64,000 bases of DNA from RHLJ01 sp965222205 (GTDB lineage: Bacteria; Bacteroidota; Rhodothermia; Balneolales; Balneolaceae), in the NCBI GenBank assembly GCA_965222205.1, contig OZ244932.1:3410001-3474000 (forward strand), written 5' to 3'. Below are positions 44,192-53,252 of the stretch, one piece after another. A program made the translations under genes and the position numbers. Below the pieces are notes generated by a model. It made no database searches. It was not told where the DNA came from and saw nothing but the letters and a program-made list of their open reading frames with translations. Position 1 is the first letter of the stretch, and each line of letters starts with the position of its first letter.

Positions 44192-45418
44192 TCAGGCTGT
44201 TAGCTTATTGGCTGCAGCCATAACAAAGTCTTTGATCGCCTCGAAGGCGTCTAATGTTTTTTCAATATGTTCGTCGTTATGAGCCGCAGTTGGGATCAGT
44301 CGGATAAGCACAATACCTTTTGGAACAACAGGGTATGAAACTCCGCTTACAAATACCCCATGTTCTTCTCTTAGTTTACGCATGATGTCCATGCAAAGAT
44401 CGGTACTCCCCTGAGTTAACACGGGAGTTACAGGGCTTTCAGATGGTAATACATTGTATCCAATCTTTTGAAGTCCTTTTCGTAGTTTCAATGTGTTATC
44501 CCAAAGTTTCTCTCTCCACTCCGGATGTTGGCGGATCATTTCTAATCTCTTACGCGCAGTAACCACAATAGGAAGAGGAAGTGATTTTGCGAAAATCTGA
44601 CTGCGAACATTAGCTCTGAGGAACTTAATTACCCGTGGTTCTGAAGAAACAAATGCTCCAATTAATGCTGCGGCTTTGGCAAATGTACCAAAATATATGT
44701 CTATTCCATCCTGACAATCTAGCTGAGTTCCTGTACCTGATCCATCATGACCAAGAGTTCCAAAACCATGTGCATCATCAACAAGAAGCCGAAACGGAAC
44801 TTCTTTTTTGAGCTCAATAATTTCGTTTAGAATACCAAGGTCGCCCGTCATTCCAAAGACACCTTCGGTAATAACTAGAATTGAAGAATTATCTTTCTTT
44901 TTCTCAGCTGCCCGAAAAAGCTGCTTCTTAAAGCTCTCGATATCATTATGTTTGAAAACCGATTTATCACACATTGCTAATTGCTTTCCATCAACAATAC
45001 ATGCATGGCTTAGCTCATCATAAATCAGAAAATCATTTCGGTCTACCAGAGAGTGAATTACACTCATGATTCCCTGATACCCAAAGTTTAGAAGAAGTGC
45101 TTCGGGTTTATGAGAAAAATCAGCGAGCTCTTTTTCAAGTGCTTCATGTTCATCAGAGTTGCCGGTCATCAATCGAGCACCCATCGGAGCACTCAGGGAG
45201 TATTTTTCAGTAGCTTCAGCATCGGCTTTTCGTATTTCTTCGTTACTTCCGATACCCAGATAGTCGTTGATACTCCAAACAACCATATCTTTGCCGTTGA
45301 ATTTCATTTCAGGACCAAGTGGCCCTTCTAGTTTTGGAAAAGTGTAGTATCCGTACCCATCAGAAGTGAAAGAACCTAACGGTCCGGGTCTTTTTTCAAG
45401 TTTGTCAAATAAATCCAT
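44192..45418 (-). CDS. Serine palmitoyltransferase-like alpha-oxoamine synthase
   Basis: A 408-residue fold-type I PLP enzyme. The N-terminal GPLGSFTSDGYGYYTFPKLE with FNGKDMVVWSINDYLG, PMGARLMTGNSDEHEALE, ITEGVFGMTGDLG, DDAHGFGTLG and the PLP lysine in YFGTFAKAAAL fit the Bacteroidota-type serine palmitoyltransferase, which joins serine and an acyl-CoA or acyl-ACP as the first step of sphingolipid synthesis. Related enzymes (KBL, BioF) share the core, but the start and the GTGTQLD region favour SPT. Other sphingolipid genes are not in this window. Confidence 0.85.
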   Translation of the reverse strand: MDLFDKLEKRPGPLGSFTSDGYGYYTFPKLEGPLGPEMKFNGKDMVVWSINDYLGIGSNEEIRKADAEATEKYSLSAPMGARLMTGNSDEHEALEKELADFSHKPEALLLNFGYQGIMSVIHSLVDRNDFLIYDELSHACIVDGKQLAMCDKSVFKHNDIESFKKQLFRAAEKKKDNSSILVITEGVFGMTGDLGILNEIIELKKEVPFRLLVDDAHGFGTLGHDGSGTGTQLDCQDGIDIYFGTFAKAAALIGAFVSSEPRVIKFLRANVRSQIFAKSLPLPIVVTARKRLEMIRQHPEWREKLWDNTLKLRKGLQKIGYNVLPSESPVTPVLTQGSTDLCMDIMRKLREEHGVFVSGVSYPVVPKGIVLIRLIPTAAHNDEHIEKTLDAFEAIKDFVMAAANKLTA

Positions 45419-45505
45419 GCAAAGAGATTACAGTAATTAGTTAGTTACAAAGACATTAAATCTTTGGCAATAAAAATAAGGAAATATCAATCCAAGTAAA
45501 AAAGT

Positions 45506-46861
45506 TTAAAAATCAGGTTTAAGAATGAATAAACCATCTTCAATATCGCTCACAATTATAATTCCGCTTTCGAAATAAGGATAGTTACTCCACGCCCCTG
45601 AAAACGACACCCGATTGCTTGATGGTTTAGTATCAAAGTATCCAAGTTCCGTCAGTTCGAGATTAGAAAGGTTATTCATTTTCAGAGCTCTTAACCCGGA
45701 AGTATAGTTGGATTGATAAACAATGTTGTCTTTGATATAAAGGTTATGGTCAATGGAAGGTGAGCTATGATCATAGTGACCAACAAAAGCGGGGTTTTCA
45801 AGATTCGTAACGTCCCAAACAAAGGTCCGTGTATTTCTGGCTACTCCATTTAGCTCATCGAGCTCGTCGTTCATCAGAAAAAAAGAATGATCTTCGGTTA
45901 GCCAGCCCTGATGAGAGTATTCCATCTCGGTTTCTCCATTAAATCCTATAGTAACCGGGTTTTCTTTATCAGTAACATTTGAAATAACTATTGATCGCTC
46001 AGCAGAACTGAAACAAAGTTCCGTACCCTTATAATCGCTATCTGGGCCATCATACACTATACATTGAGCGTCATGGATATACGCTGAATTGTTAAACCGT
46101 CTCGGTGGAGTAGTATCTTCATAACAACCGGCATAAGAAGGGTTTTTTGGATCCCGGATATCAATTATATGCAATCCGCTGGTAGAACAAACTTCCGCTT
46201 CTTTCACACCAACGGCATAAGCGAAACCTGTTTGTTCATTGATTACAATATTATGGGCATTGCCAATATCGGAATAGAGTATATCCTCACTGAACACGAT
46301 CGCTTCATCTTCAAAATTTCTGAGTTTTGTTAAATCGAATACCTGCATTCCGTGTGGCTGCGGTGAAGAAGAGGAGTAATCTTTAACTACGAACGCGTGA
46401 TTTTCATACACTTTAATATCTCTCCAGGTGGAACCTTGCTGAAGTGATTTTGACCTTTCGGTGTCTCCAATACCTATTGCACAGGCATCGTAGGCGTCTG
46501 GATTGGACTTCATTTTTGCATTAGAAAGGCTTGATTCAGGTAAGTAACCAACCACAACCGGATTATTAGGGTCAGATACATCTACAAAACTAACTCCATC
46601 AGTCATTCCCACCAACGCGTATTCTTTATTAGTTTGAGGGTCTGTCCAGCCCCAAATGTCATTACTTTCGATACCGCCAAGCTGTTGTGGAGAAACCTGA
46701 GCATACAAATCTATGTTTTCGCATGGATATCTTTCCTGCGCCAAGCCATCAATACATTTGAAATTAGCATCCGTTAAATCTGAATCTGCTTTATCACAGT
46801 TCAATGATAATATTACGGTTAGGAGTAGTGCAGGCGAGAAATATTTTTTAAGGAGCGCCAT
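45506..46861 (-). CDS. Choice-of-anchor B family lipoprotein (LVIVD repeats)
   Basis: A 451-residue protein with lipobox SLNC (Cys about 22). It has the choice-of-anchor B features: LGGIESNDIWGWTDPQTNKE, ALVGMTDGVSFVDVSDPNNP, LRNFEDEAIVF, GNAHNIVINEQTGFAYAVG and HDAQCIVYDGPDSDYKG. Repeats of the LVIVD type likely form a beta-propeller. A surface or periplasmic binding protein is likely; no enzymatic motif. Confidence 0.9.
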   Translation of the reverse strand: MALLKKYFSPALLLTVILSLNCDKADSDLTDANFKCIDGLAQERYPCENIDLYAQVSPQQLGGIESNDIWGWTDPQTNKEYALVGMTDGVSFVDVSDPNNPVVVGYLPESSLSNAKMKSNPDAYDACAIGIGDTERSKSLQQGSTWRDIKVYENHAFVVKDYSSSSPQPHGMQVFDLTKLRNFEDEAIVFSEDILYSDIGNAHNIVINEQTGFAYAVGVKEAEVCSTSGLHIIDIRDPKNPSYAGCYEDTTPPRRFNNSAYIHDAQCIVYDGPDSDYKGTELCFSSAERSIVISNVTDKENPVTIGFNGETEMEYSHQGWLTEDHSFFLMNDELDELNGVARNTRTFVWDVTNLENPAFVGHYDHSSPSIDHNLYIKDNIVYQSNYTSGLRALKMNNLSNLELTELGYFDTKPSSNRVSFSGAWSNYPYFESGIIIVSDIEDGLFILKPDF

Positions 46862-46989
46862 AATAATGAATACTAATTTAGTGGCTACAAAGTGTAATGT
46901 TAAATTTAGAAACTCATTTCTTCAAATAGTGTGAAATTATAAACGTACGCAATACATTATAGTATGTAATGAAACCATAGGAAAAAAGC

Positions 46990-47514
46990 ATGTTCATTCT
47001 TTTAAAATACATTGCCAAGCTTTTAAAGGCACTAGCTTCGGAGGCCTCTCCCGCACAAATAGCAGGAGGGTTTATTCTGGGAATGATAATCGGGCTTACT
47101 CCGATCATGTCCATTCATAACCTGTTAATTCTGGTGTTAATTATCATTTTGAAAGTAAATATTGGGATGGCTATTCTGAGTTTTTTGATTTTCAGCGGGA
47201 TTGCGTATCTCGCTGATCCGGCCTTCCATAATTTTGGAACCTGGCTGCTTGAGAAGGAAAATCTACAGGCAACTTGGACGAGTATGTACAACAATGAGCT
47301 CTGGGCCATTACTAAGTTCTACAACACGGTTGTTTTGGGAAGTTTTTTGATTGCTCTTGCACTGTGTATTCCAATGTTTCCGATTACTCAGGTGGGAGTA
47401 GTTCAGTATCGAAAGCATATCCACGAAAAAGTAATGAAAACAAAAGCTATGAAATGGTTGAAGGGTACCAAGTTGTACACAATTTATAATACCTACCAGA
47501 GAGTGAGAGGATAG
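46990..47514 (+). CDS. TIGR03546 family membrane protein
   Basis: A 174-residue protein. KALASEASPAQIAGGFILGM with LTPIMSIHNLLILVLIIILK and a C-terminal VVQYRKHIHEKVMKTKAMKW match TIGR03546 (DUF2062-like), which has 3-4 helices. It is 1 bp from the next gene, TIGR03545, its regular neighbour. The pair is presumed to work together in the envelope; the biochemical role is unknown. Confidence 0.88.
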   Translation: MFILLKYIAKLLKALASEASPAQIAGGFILGMIIGLTPIMSIHNLLILVLIIILKVNIGMAILSFLIFSGIAYLADPAFHNFGTWLLEKENLQATWTSMYNNELWAITKFYNTVVLGSFLIALALCIPMFPITQVGVVQYRKHIHEKVMKTKAMKWLKGTKLYTIYNTYQRVRG

Positions 47515-47515
47515 C

Positions 47516-49363
47516 ATGAGAATTAAGGGACTTATATTTGTAGCAGTAGTAGCCGCACTTGTTTTTTTGGGGAGTTGGATTAGCATCGATTCTTACATTG
47601 AATCAGAAATCGAATATCAGGCGAGTATAGCCAACGGCGCTGTTGTTGAAATTGATGGATTTGAACTTAGCTTAGTAGATTTGAAAATTCGGTGGGACCG
47701 ACTTCAAATTGCCAACCCTGAAAATACCTGGGAGAATTCTTTTGAGACCGGGGAAGCAGAGCTCGACTTCTTGTTCTGGCCAACACTTTGGGAACGGGTG
47801 ATTATAGAAGACATCATTTTCAAAGACTTCAGGCTGGACTCAGAGCGGGAAACTGATGGCTACTTTGAAATACCAGTGAATGAAGATGGAGAAGAAGCCG
47901 AGCCAGGCTTTATAGCTGGAGTGATTGGGGATGTAACTTCTGAGGTCTCTGCTAATGCAGAAAACGAATTTCTTGATATCAAAGCAGACGTGAATGTAGA
48001 CAGTCTGCTGGCGAAGTTGAATCTTCAGGCTCCCGAAAAAATTGATTCTCTTAAAAACGGACTGGAGCAAAAGTATTCGAAATGGGACAGCACACTTAAT
48101 AATACCGACATTAACCAGGAAATAGCAGGTATTAAGGAAACCATTGAGGCGATAGATGTAAAAAACCTAAAACAGGTCGATAAAGCGCTTGCAGCGATCC
48201 AGAATGTGCAAAAACTTACGAAGCAGGTAGATTCTCTCAAGAATAAAGCGCAAACGATCCGGAATGAGTTCCAGGAAGATTTCGGGGATGTCCGGTTTAG
48301 TGTAGGCCGTATCGATAACTGGATTAAAAATGACTACGATCGTGCACTAAAGCTTGCAAAACTTCCCACTATTGATGCTCAAAATATCGCGCAGACCTTG
48401 TTTGGTCAGGAACTGTTTTCAGAATATGCAGGCTATCTGGAGTATGTCGCTATCGCTCGTGAGTACAGCAGTAAACTATCCGGTGGTGAAGACGAAGAAA
48501 AAATAGAAAGGTACGAGGGAAAGGATTACAAATTCAGTGATAAATACGAATGGCCATCACTGTGGATTCAGAATATTGATCTTTCAGGGGAAACTAAAAC
48601 AGCTATTCAGTTAGCCGGTAAGGTTACCAATATCAGCAGTGACCAGAGCAAAACCAAAGAGCCGATCATATTTGATCTTGGAGGTCAGGACGATGCCAAT
48701 CGTAGTATGAAACTCACTGGAGAATTTAATTACCTGGAGGAAGATCCCCGAGAGAGTATTCGATTCGAGTATGCTGGATTTGGTCTTGCTGGTACTAAAC
48801 TTTCTCCCTCAGAATTGCTTCCTTATGAACTAGCGGAAGGTACAGGAGAAATTGCAGCCGAGGTAAATATCATTGATCGAAGAATTGATAGCGAGATTCA
48901 ATATCAGAATAAAGGACTTAAGTTCGACTTTGGAGAAAATCCATCCAATGGAAGAGTTCAACAATTAATACGAGATGCCGTTTCAAGTGCTGATCAAATC
49001 AACGTAACTGCTCTTGTTGATAATGTGGATGGTCCGCTTAAAATCCGAATTCGGTCAAACATCGATAATCTGTTTGTAGATGCCTTAAAAAGTACCGTAA
49101 GCCGTGAAGTGGAACAGGCAAGGGCAAGAATTGAGAATGAAGTTCAGCAGCGAATTGGTGACCGGAAAGAAGAGCTGCTTGCCTTCAAAAATGAGAAAGA
49201 AGCTGAAATCCGCCAGGAATATGACAAACTGGAAGCTAAAGTGAATGAGCAGCTTCAAATTATTGAGCAGAAAAAGGAAGAGCTTGAAAAGCGTAAAAAA
49301 GAAATTGAAGAAGAACTCAAAAAGAAAGCAGCCGATGAATTAAGGAAGAGAATCGGGTTTTAG
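47516..49363 (+). CDS. TIGR03545 family protein (AsmA-like, coiled-coil)
   Basis: A 615-residue protein with one N-terminal membrane helix (about 5-24), then an AsmA-like start (SYIESEIEYQASIANGAVVE, VDLKIRWDRLQIANPENTWE), a central helical region and a C-terminal coiled coil (about 545-610, QRIGDRKEELLAFKNEKEAE and on to charged heptads). Members of TIGR03545 are large periplasm-facing proteins that may join inner and outer membranes or carry lipids, as AsmA-like proteins do (inference). Starts 1 bp after its partner. Confidence 0.88.
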   Translation: MRIKGLIFVAVVAALVFLGSWISIDSYIESEIEYQASIANGAVVEIDGFELSLVDLKIRWDRLQIANPENTWENSFETGEAELDFLFWPTLWERVIIEDIIFKDFRLDSERETDGYFEIPVNEDGEEAEPGFIAGVIGDVTSEVSANAENEFLDIKADVNVDSLLAKLNLQAPEKIDSLKNGLEQKYSKWDSTLNNTDINQEIAGIKETIEAIDVKNLKQVDKALAAIQNVQKLTKQVDSLKNKAQTIRNEFQEDFGDVRFSVGRIDNWIKNDYDRALKLAKLPTIDAQNIAQTLFGQELFSEYAGYLEYVAIAREYSSKLSGGEDEEKIERYEGKDYKFSDKYEWPSLWIQNIDLSGETKTAIQLAGKVTNISSDQSKTKEPIIFDLGGQDDANRSMKLTGEFNYLEEDPRESIRFEYAGFGLAGTKLSPSELLPYELAEGTGEIAAEVNIIDRRIDSEIQYQNKGLKFDFGENPSNGRVQQLIRDAVSSADQINVTALVDNVDGPLKIRIRSNIDNLFVDALKSTVSREVEQARARIENEVQQRIGDRKEELLAFKNEKEAEIRQEYDKLEAKVNEQLQIIEQKKEELEKRKKEIEEELKKKAADELRKRIGF

Positions 49364-49371
49364 AGTAAGGT

Positions 49372-50172
49372 ATGATCAGCTATTCATCATACATAGGTTT
49401 TAACTTTTCAAAAAGCCGAATACTGGTTTCAGTTTCATTCGCAGTTTTTTTTGTGGCGGCATCAATAGTTACAGTTCAAAAGTTCTTTGTATTTGGAGGA
49501 AATGAAGAGTATCAGGTTTTGAAAAGTGCGCTATATAATTTCCTGATTTTTGTTCCTTTCGGTTTCTGGATTATACCAAGTATTAAGTTTCAGGAAAGAA
49601 TTAAGAGGATTGAAAAAAGATCGTACGCCCTAAAGATTATACTACTTACTTTAGGGTTACTAATTTCCTATCCCTTTGTAATCAATATCATTTTGTTTAT
49701 TACAGGTTTCTCTTCAGAACCCTTCTCTTCATCTTTTCTTACCAAATATTTTATCGGAGTGATTCAGGTTCATATTTCTGTTCTTTTCCTGATCCAAATA
49801 CTTTTTTATCTGGGCGAAAAGAGACAAAGAACTCAAGAATCAGAGAGACAATCAAAACAATCTGTTTCGGGGCTTTCTTCAGCGGTTTTATGGATAGAGT
49901 CTTTTGACCATTATGCTAAAATCCATTATAAAGAAAGAACTGCTCTTGAACGAATATCCTTAAAAAAGCTCGAAGAAAGTTTGCCAGAAAACTTTATCAG
50001 AATTCATAGAAAATATATCGTTAACCTAGAAGGGGCAGGTAAACTCTATCGCAAAAAGAGGGTGCTTTATCTGGAAATTAATGGAGTATCGTTAAGAGTT
50101 AGCCGTTCCAAAGAAGAAAAAGTACAAAAAAAGTACAATTCACGACAAAACCTGCCAATTGGCGACAAATAG
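49372..50172 (+). CDS. Membrane-bound LytTR transcriptional regulator
   Basis: A 266-residue protein with four helices (about 17-37, 55-75, 88-110, 122-148) and a C-terminal LytTR DNA-binding domain (about 165-255: AVLWIESFDHYAKIHYKERT, LKKLEESLPENFIRIHRKYI, VSRSKEEKV). No receiver domain, so the membrane part probably senses the signal directly. It starts 9 bp after the TIGR03545 gene, though an AT-rich leader separates the downstream hydrolase gene (50173-50241). It likely controls nearby genes; targets unknown. Confidence 0.88.
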   Translation: MISYSSYIGFNFSKSRILVSVSFAVFFVAASIVTVQKFFVFGGNEEYQVLKSALYNFLIFVPFGFWIIPSIKFQERIKRIEKRSYALKIILLTLGLLISYPFVINIILFITGFSSEPFSSSFLTKYFIGVIQVHISVLFLIQILFYLGEKRQRTQESERQSKQSVSGLSSAVLWIESFDHYAKIHYKERTALERISLKKLEESLPENFIRIHRKYIVNLEGAGKLYRKKRVLYLEINGVSLRVSRSKEEKVQKKYNSRQNLPIGDK

Positions 50173-50241
50173 GTGCGGATTCATTTCTTTCCAAAAACTT
50201 GTTAGCTAATATCCATTGAAATTTTTAATTCAATGATTGTT

Positions 50242-51015
50242 ATGAAGTTTTTTCAAGTGATAATTTTCACTTTATCAGCCTCCTTTTTCCCATCTTTAAG
50301 TACGGGACAGGAGCTTCCCAAACTCTATCCAAAATCAACTAATATATCGTTTGAAGCCAAAGACGGGGTAAAAGTATATGGCGAATTCATTAAAGTGGAT
50401 AATTCCAATCCTACTATTCTGTTGTTTCATCAGGGTGGTAGTAATTCGAGAGGTGAGTACATACCTATAGTTCCCAGATTAGTGGAAGAAGGGTACAATG
50501 TTCTGGCGGTTGATCAACGTCAGGGAGGACAGGTTTTTGGTAGTTATAACAGAACCGTAGCAGAGTTGACTAACAATTATTCTTTCTGTGAAGCATATGA
50601 TGACCTTATCGGTGCTTTAAATTTCGTTTCGGAGCAGGGGTTTTCAAAGAACATCATTCTATGGGGAAGCAGTTACAGTGGATCTCTTGCGGTTAAACTT
50701 GCAAGTGAGCGGGGCGAAAAAGTTTCCGGAGTTCTGGCTTTCTCACCGGCTACCGGTGGCCCGATGGCTGAGTGCAAGGCTGATTTATATTTTGATAATC
50801 TTAACGTGCCTTTACTGCTTTTAAGACCGTCTCAGGAACTTGAAATAGAAAGTTCAAAATTACAATTTGAGACAGCAAGAAAAAAAGGATTCCAGGTTTA
50901 TGAGGCAGAGACTGGAACTCACGGTTCCTCAATGCTTGTAGAGGAGAGGACAGGGGGGAATACCGAAGAAAACTGGCAAGTAGTCTTATCCTTTTTGAAT
51001 TCTATTAAGGAGTGA
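50242..51015 (+). CDS. Secreted alpha/beta hydrolase
   Basis: The ATG at 50242 (MKFFQVIIFTLSASFFPSLS) starts a normal signal peptide; an ATG three codons earlier also exists. The 257-residue hydrolase has TILLFHQGGSNSRGEYIP, the nucleophile elbow ILWGSSYSGSLAV (Ser) and a histidine in TGTHGSSML. The acid residue is probably in LLRPSQELE. Dienelactone-hydrolase-like; substrate unknown. It is 3 bp from the next gene, whose Shine-Dalgarno overlaps its stop. Confidence 0.85.
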   Translation: MKFFQVIIFTLSASFFPSLSTGQELPKLYPKSTNISFEAKDGVKVYGEFIKVDNSNPTILLFHQGGSNSRGEYIPIVPRLVEEGYNVLAVDQRQGGQVFGSYNRTVAELTNNYSFCEAYDDLIGALNFVSEQGFSKNIILWGSSYSGSLAVKLASERGEKVSGVLAFSPATGGPMAECKADLYFDNLNVPLLLLRPSQELEIESSKLQFETARKKGFQVYEAETGTHGSSMLVEERTGGNTEENWQVVLSFLNSIKE

Positions 51016-51018
51016 AGC

Positions 51019-51978
51019 ATGTTACAATTACCCAAAGTTGTAATCATTGTAATCATAATTCTTAGTGGTATAAGTGATGGTCGCGCACAAACTCTGGGGG
51101 TTGTAAGCAGAGGTGAGGATAAAGTGGCCTTCATTAGTTTAAATGAGGGAGAAATTGTAAAGACCGTAAGTACAGGCAGCTTTCCTCATGAAATGATATT
51201 AGATAACGAGAAAGGGTTCATCTACGTCCCTTCTTATGGTGGAAACAGGGTGTCAAAAATTGATATTTCGAGAAAAGAAACAGTTGCATTTTTTGAGTTT
51301 GGCGAGCACAGAGGCCTTCATAGCATAGCAGTGATGAACGGTTCATTGTGGATTACATCAGAAGAAAAGAGAACTCTTCTGGAAGTCGACTTTACTACAG
51401 GAAAAATTAAAAAAGAATGGCCAACGAATGGGTATCGGAGCCATGCGGTTGTTTCGGTTCCTCAATTGAACAAGCTATACGTAACAAATATCGACTCAGG
51501 AACTGTTAGTATTATTAACCCGGAAACTAAACATACAAAAGTAATAAAAACCGGAGCTGGTACTGAAGGGATTGATGTTTCACCTGATAGCAAACATGTT
51601 TGGGTTTCAAACAGGGCAGAGAATACTATTTCTGTAATTGATACTCGCCTGGATTCAGTGATAACAAAGTTCGAAAGCAATGGAGACTTCCCCGTTAAGC
51701 TGAAATTCAATCCAAATGGAAAAGAAGTTTGGGTGACAAATAACAGAAGTAGTACCGTTGGGGTATTTGATGCTAAAACCTACTCATGGAAAAGAAATAT
51801 TGGTGTTGGTAACCGTCCGCTGGGGATCGCGTTTTCTGATGACGGAACAAAAGGTTATATAACAAAACCAGCGACAAACGAAGTGCTTGAAATTGATATA
51901 GTGAATAACTACTCGATTATAAAATCGTATAAAAGGCTGTCGTCCCCTGACGGTATCATTTGGCTTTCAAAAAATTAA
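51019..51978 (+). CDS. YncE-like secreted beta-propeller (YVTN repeats)
   Basis: A 319-residue protein with a signal peptide (cleavage after GRAQ). Repeats of about 40 residues: VAFISLNEGEIVKTVSTGSF, KLYVTNIDSGTVSIINPET, HVWVSNRAENTISVIDTRLD, EVWVTNNRSSTVGVFDAKTY, KGYITKPATNEVLEIDI. These form a seven-bladed propeller similar to YncE/cytochrome-cd1-like proteins; a DNA-, peptide- or metal-binding role is known only for a few. AAGGAG at 51008-51013 overlaps the upstream stop, so the two genes are coupled. Confidence 0.88.
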   Translation: MLQLPKVVIIVIIILSGISDGRAQTLGVVSRGEDKVAFISLNEGEIVKTVSTGSFPHEMILDNEKGFIYVPSYGGNRVSKIDISRKETVAFFEFGEHRGLHSIAVMNGSLWITSEEKRTLLEVDFTTGKIKKEWPTNGYRSHAVVSVPQLNKLYVTNIDSGTVSIINPETKHTKVIKTGAGTEGIDVSPDSKHVWVSNRAENTISVIDTRLDSVITKFESNGDFPVKLKFNPNGKEVWVTNNRSSTVGVFDAKTYSWKRNIGVGNRPLGIAFSDDGTKGYITKPATNEVLEIDIVNNYSIIKSYKRLSSPDGIIWLSKN

Positions 51979-52068
51979 AGGATTAAAGACCTAATCTTGG
52001 CAATAATTCTTTACAGATTTGTGAGGAAAAGATTCATATTCTGCATTAGATTGAAATAAAAAAAGCAG

Positions 52069-52203
52069 ATGAACTTAAAATGGTGATATTTCCCTCTTGG
52101 TCTTTTAGTTATCTATCTGATTGCTTTTCCCTTTTTCTTTCGTGATCCGGACCGAACGATTTTTTTTGAGATCTATTCCCGCTTCAACGGTACGCTTGAG
52201 CAC
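52069..52203 (+). other. Detached membrane anchor of the TlpA-like gene (premature stop)
   Basis: An ATG at 52069 opens MNLKW, then TGA (52084-52086), then the same frame reads YFPLGLLVIYLIAFPFFFRD and continues without a stop into the thioredoxin domain at 52204. Replacing TGA by TGG would restore an N-terminally anchored protein of about 196 residues. As it stands, the anchor is not made. Confidence 0.7.
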
Positions 52204-52659
52204 ATGGCGATTAATGAGAATAAAGAAGTTCTGGTGGCTAATAATGATTCAATAGTTGTTGGAAATAAAGCCCCCGATTTTACATTAACTTCTTTGAGCG
52301 GCGATGAAATTTCATTATCTGATTTTGAGGGAAAAACGGTACTAATCAACTTCTGGGCATCCTGGTGCCCAACCTGTAGGGGAGAGAATAAACATCTCGC
52401 CGAAATATATCCTGAATACAAAGAAGAGGGTTTTGAAATCCTTGGGATCTCGCTCGATCGAAGCAGAACCAACTGGGAAAAAGCCGTTGGAAAAGATGGA
52501 ATCACCTGGCCTCAGGTTTCTGATTTGGAAGGTGTTGATTCACCCGTTGCAACGCTGTATGGGGTGTACTCTACACCGACAACTTTTTTGATTGATAGCG
52601 CTGGGGTTGTGATTGGGAAGGATGTTTTCACAGAAGAGCTGGATGATTATCTAAGGTAA
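52204..52659 (+). CDS. TlpA-like thioredoxin domain protein (anchor lost)
   Basis: A 151-residue redoxin: NKAPDFTLTSLSGDEISLSD, catalytic WCPTC in NFWASWCPTCRGEN, then TPTTFLIDSAGVVI with the cis-proline. TlpA/ResA-type proteins reduce disulfides in the periplasm for cytochrome c maturation or stress. Translation from this internal ATG would leave the protein in the cytoplasm, because the membrane anchor encoded upstream is interrupted. Its last 13 bp overlap the end of the convergent transposase gene. Confidence 0.85.
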   Translation: MAINENKEVLVANNDSIVVGNKAPDFTLTSLSGDEISLSDFEGKTVLINFWASWCPTCRGENKHLAEIYPEYKEEGFEILGISLDRSRTNWEKAVGKDGITWPQVSDLEGVDSPVATLYGVYSTPTTFLIDSAGVVIGKDVFTEELDDYLR

Positions 52660-53246
52660 AATTTGTCTTCATTCCAGTTTGTGGGATTATTTCGGATATA
52701 CTCTGAAATTCGTTGATAGGATTCCTCATCCCGAACTATGTGATCATGATATCGGGGTTGCCATTTGAAATCAGGACGGATTTTACGTGCGTTTTTGGTA
52801 ACGCCAATTTTAAAGCCCCGAACAATCGAAGCTAGATTATTTGATTGCGGCCCAAATCGATTTTGAGATATTTGCTTTGATTTATTTTGTGGTACAGGCG
52901 CAATACCTTGCGCCTCCTTATGAATACCCCTTTGAGACGCAAGGTGTTGCGTCTGTACGGCATCATCATTCGATTTATCAATGATAATAATCCCATGCAC
53001 ATGATTTGGCATCACAATGAATTCACCTAAGCGCACAAAGGGATAAAAATTCGGAATATCATTCCAGCATTGATTTGTGATATTTCCGATATCCGAAAGG
53101 ATCATTTTTTGATTAGAAACCTCTCCAAAAAAAGATTCCCGATTTTGAGTGCAGATTGTGATAAAATAGGCGCCATTCCAGCCATAATTCCACGACCTCA
53201 ACCGGGTGGTTTCGGTGCGGTATTTATTCTGGAATTTTTTGCCCAT
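52647..53246 (-). CDS. REP-associated tyrosine transposase (RAYT, IS200/IS605-like)
   Basis: A 199-residue Y1-type transposase. Motifs: WNGAYFITICTQNRESFFG at the start, FIVMPNHVHGIIII (HUH metal site) and the C-terminal YHDHIVRDEESYQRISEYIR with the likely catalytic tyrosine, ending NNPTNWNEDKFYLR. RAYTs nick single-stranded REP palindromes. Residues about 96-117 (VQTQHLASQRGIHKEAQG) are encoded by a palindromic repeat inserted in frame, not by normal family sequence. This may be a self-target or a neutral insertion. Confidence 0.92.
   Translation of the reverse strand: MGKKFQNKYRTETTRLRSWNYGWNGAYFITICTQNRESFFGEVSNQKMILSDIGNITNQCWNDIPNFYPFVRLGEFIVMPNHVHGIIIIDKSNDDAVQTQHLASQRGIHKEAQGIAPVPQNKSKQISQNRFGPQSNNLASIVRGFKIGVTKNARKIRPDFKWQPRYHDHIVRDEESYQRISEYIRNNPTNWNEDKFYLR
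52892..52958. repeat. Palindromic repeat inside the transposase gene
   Basis: GTACAGGCGCAATACCTTGC (52892 onward) and GTGTTGCGTCTGTAC (ending 52958) are arms matching at 22 of 25 positions. Each arm also folds alone (GCGCAA/TTGCGC; GACGCAA/TTGCGTC), as in paired REP units. The element keeps the reading frame open. Confidence 0.85.
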
Positions 53247-53252
53247 AAGTAT

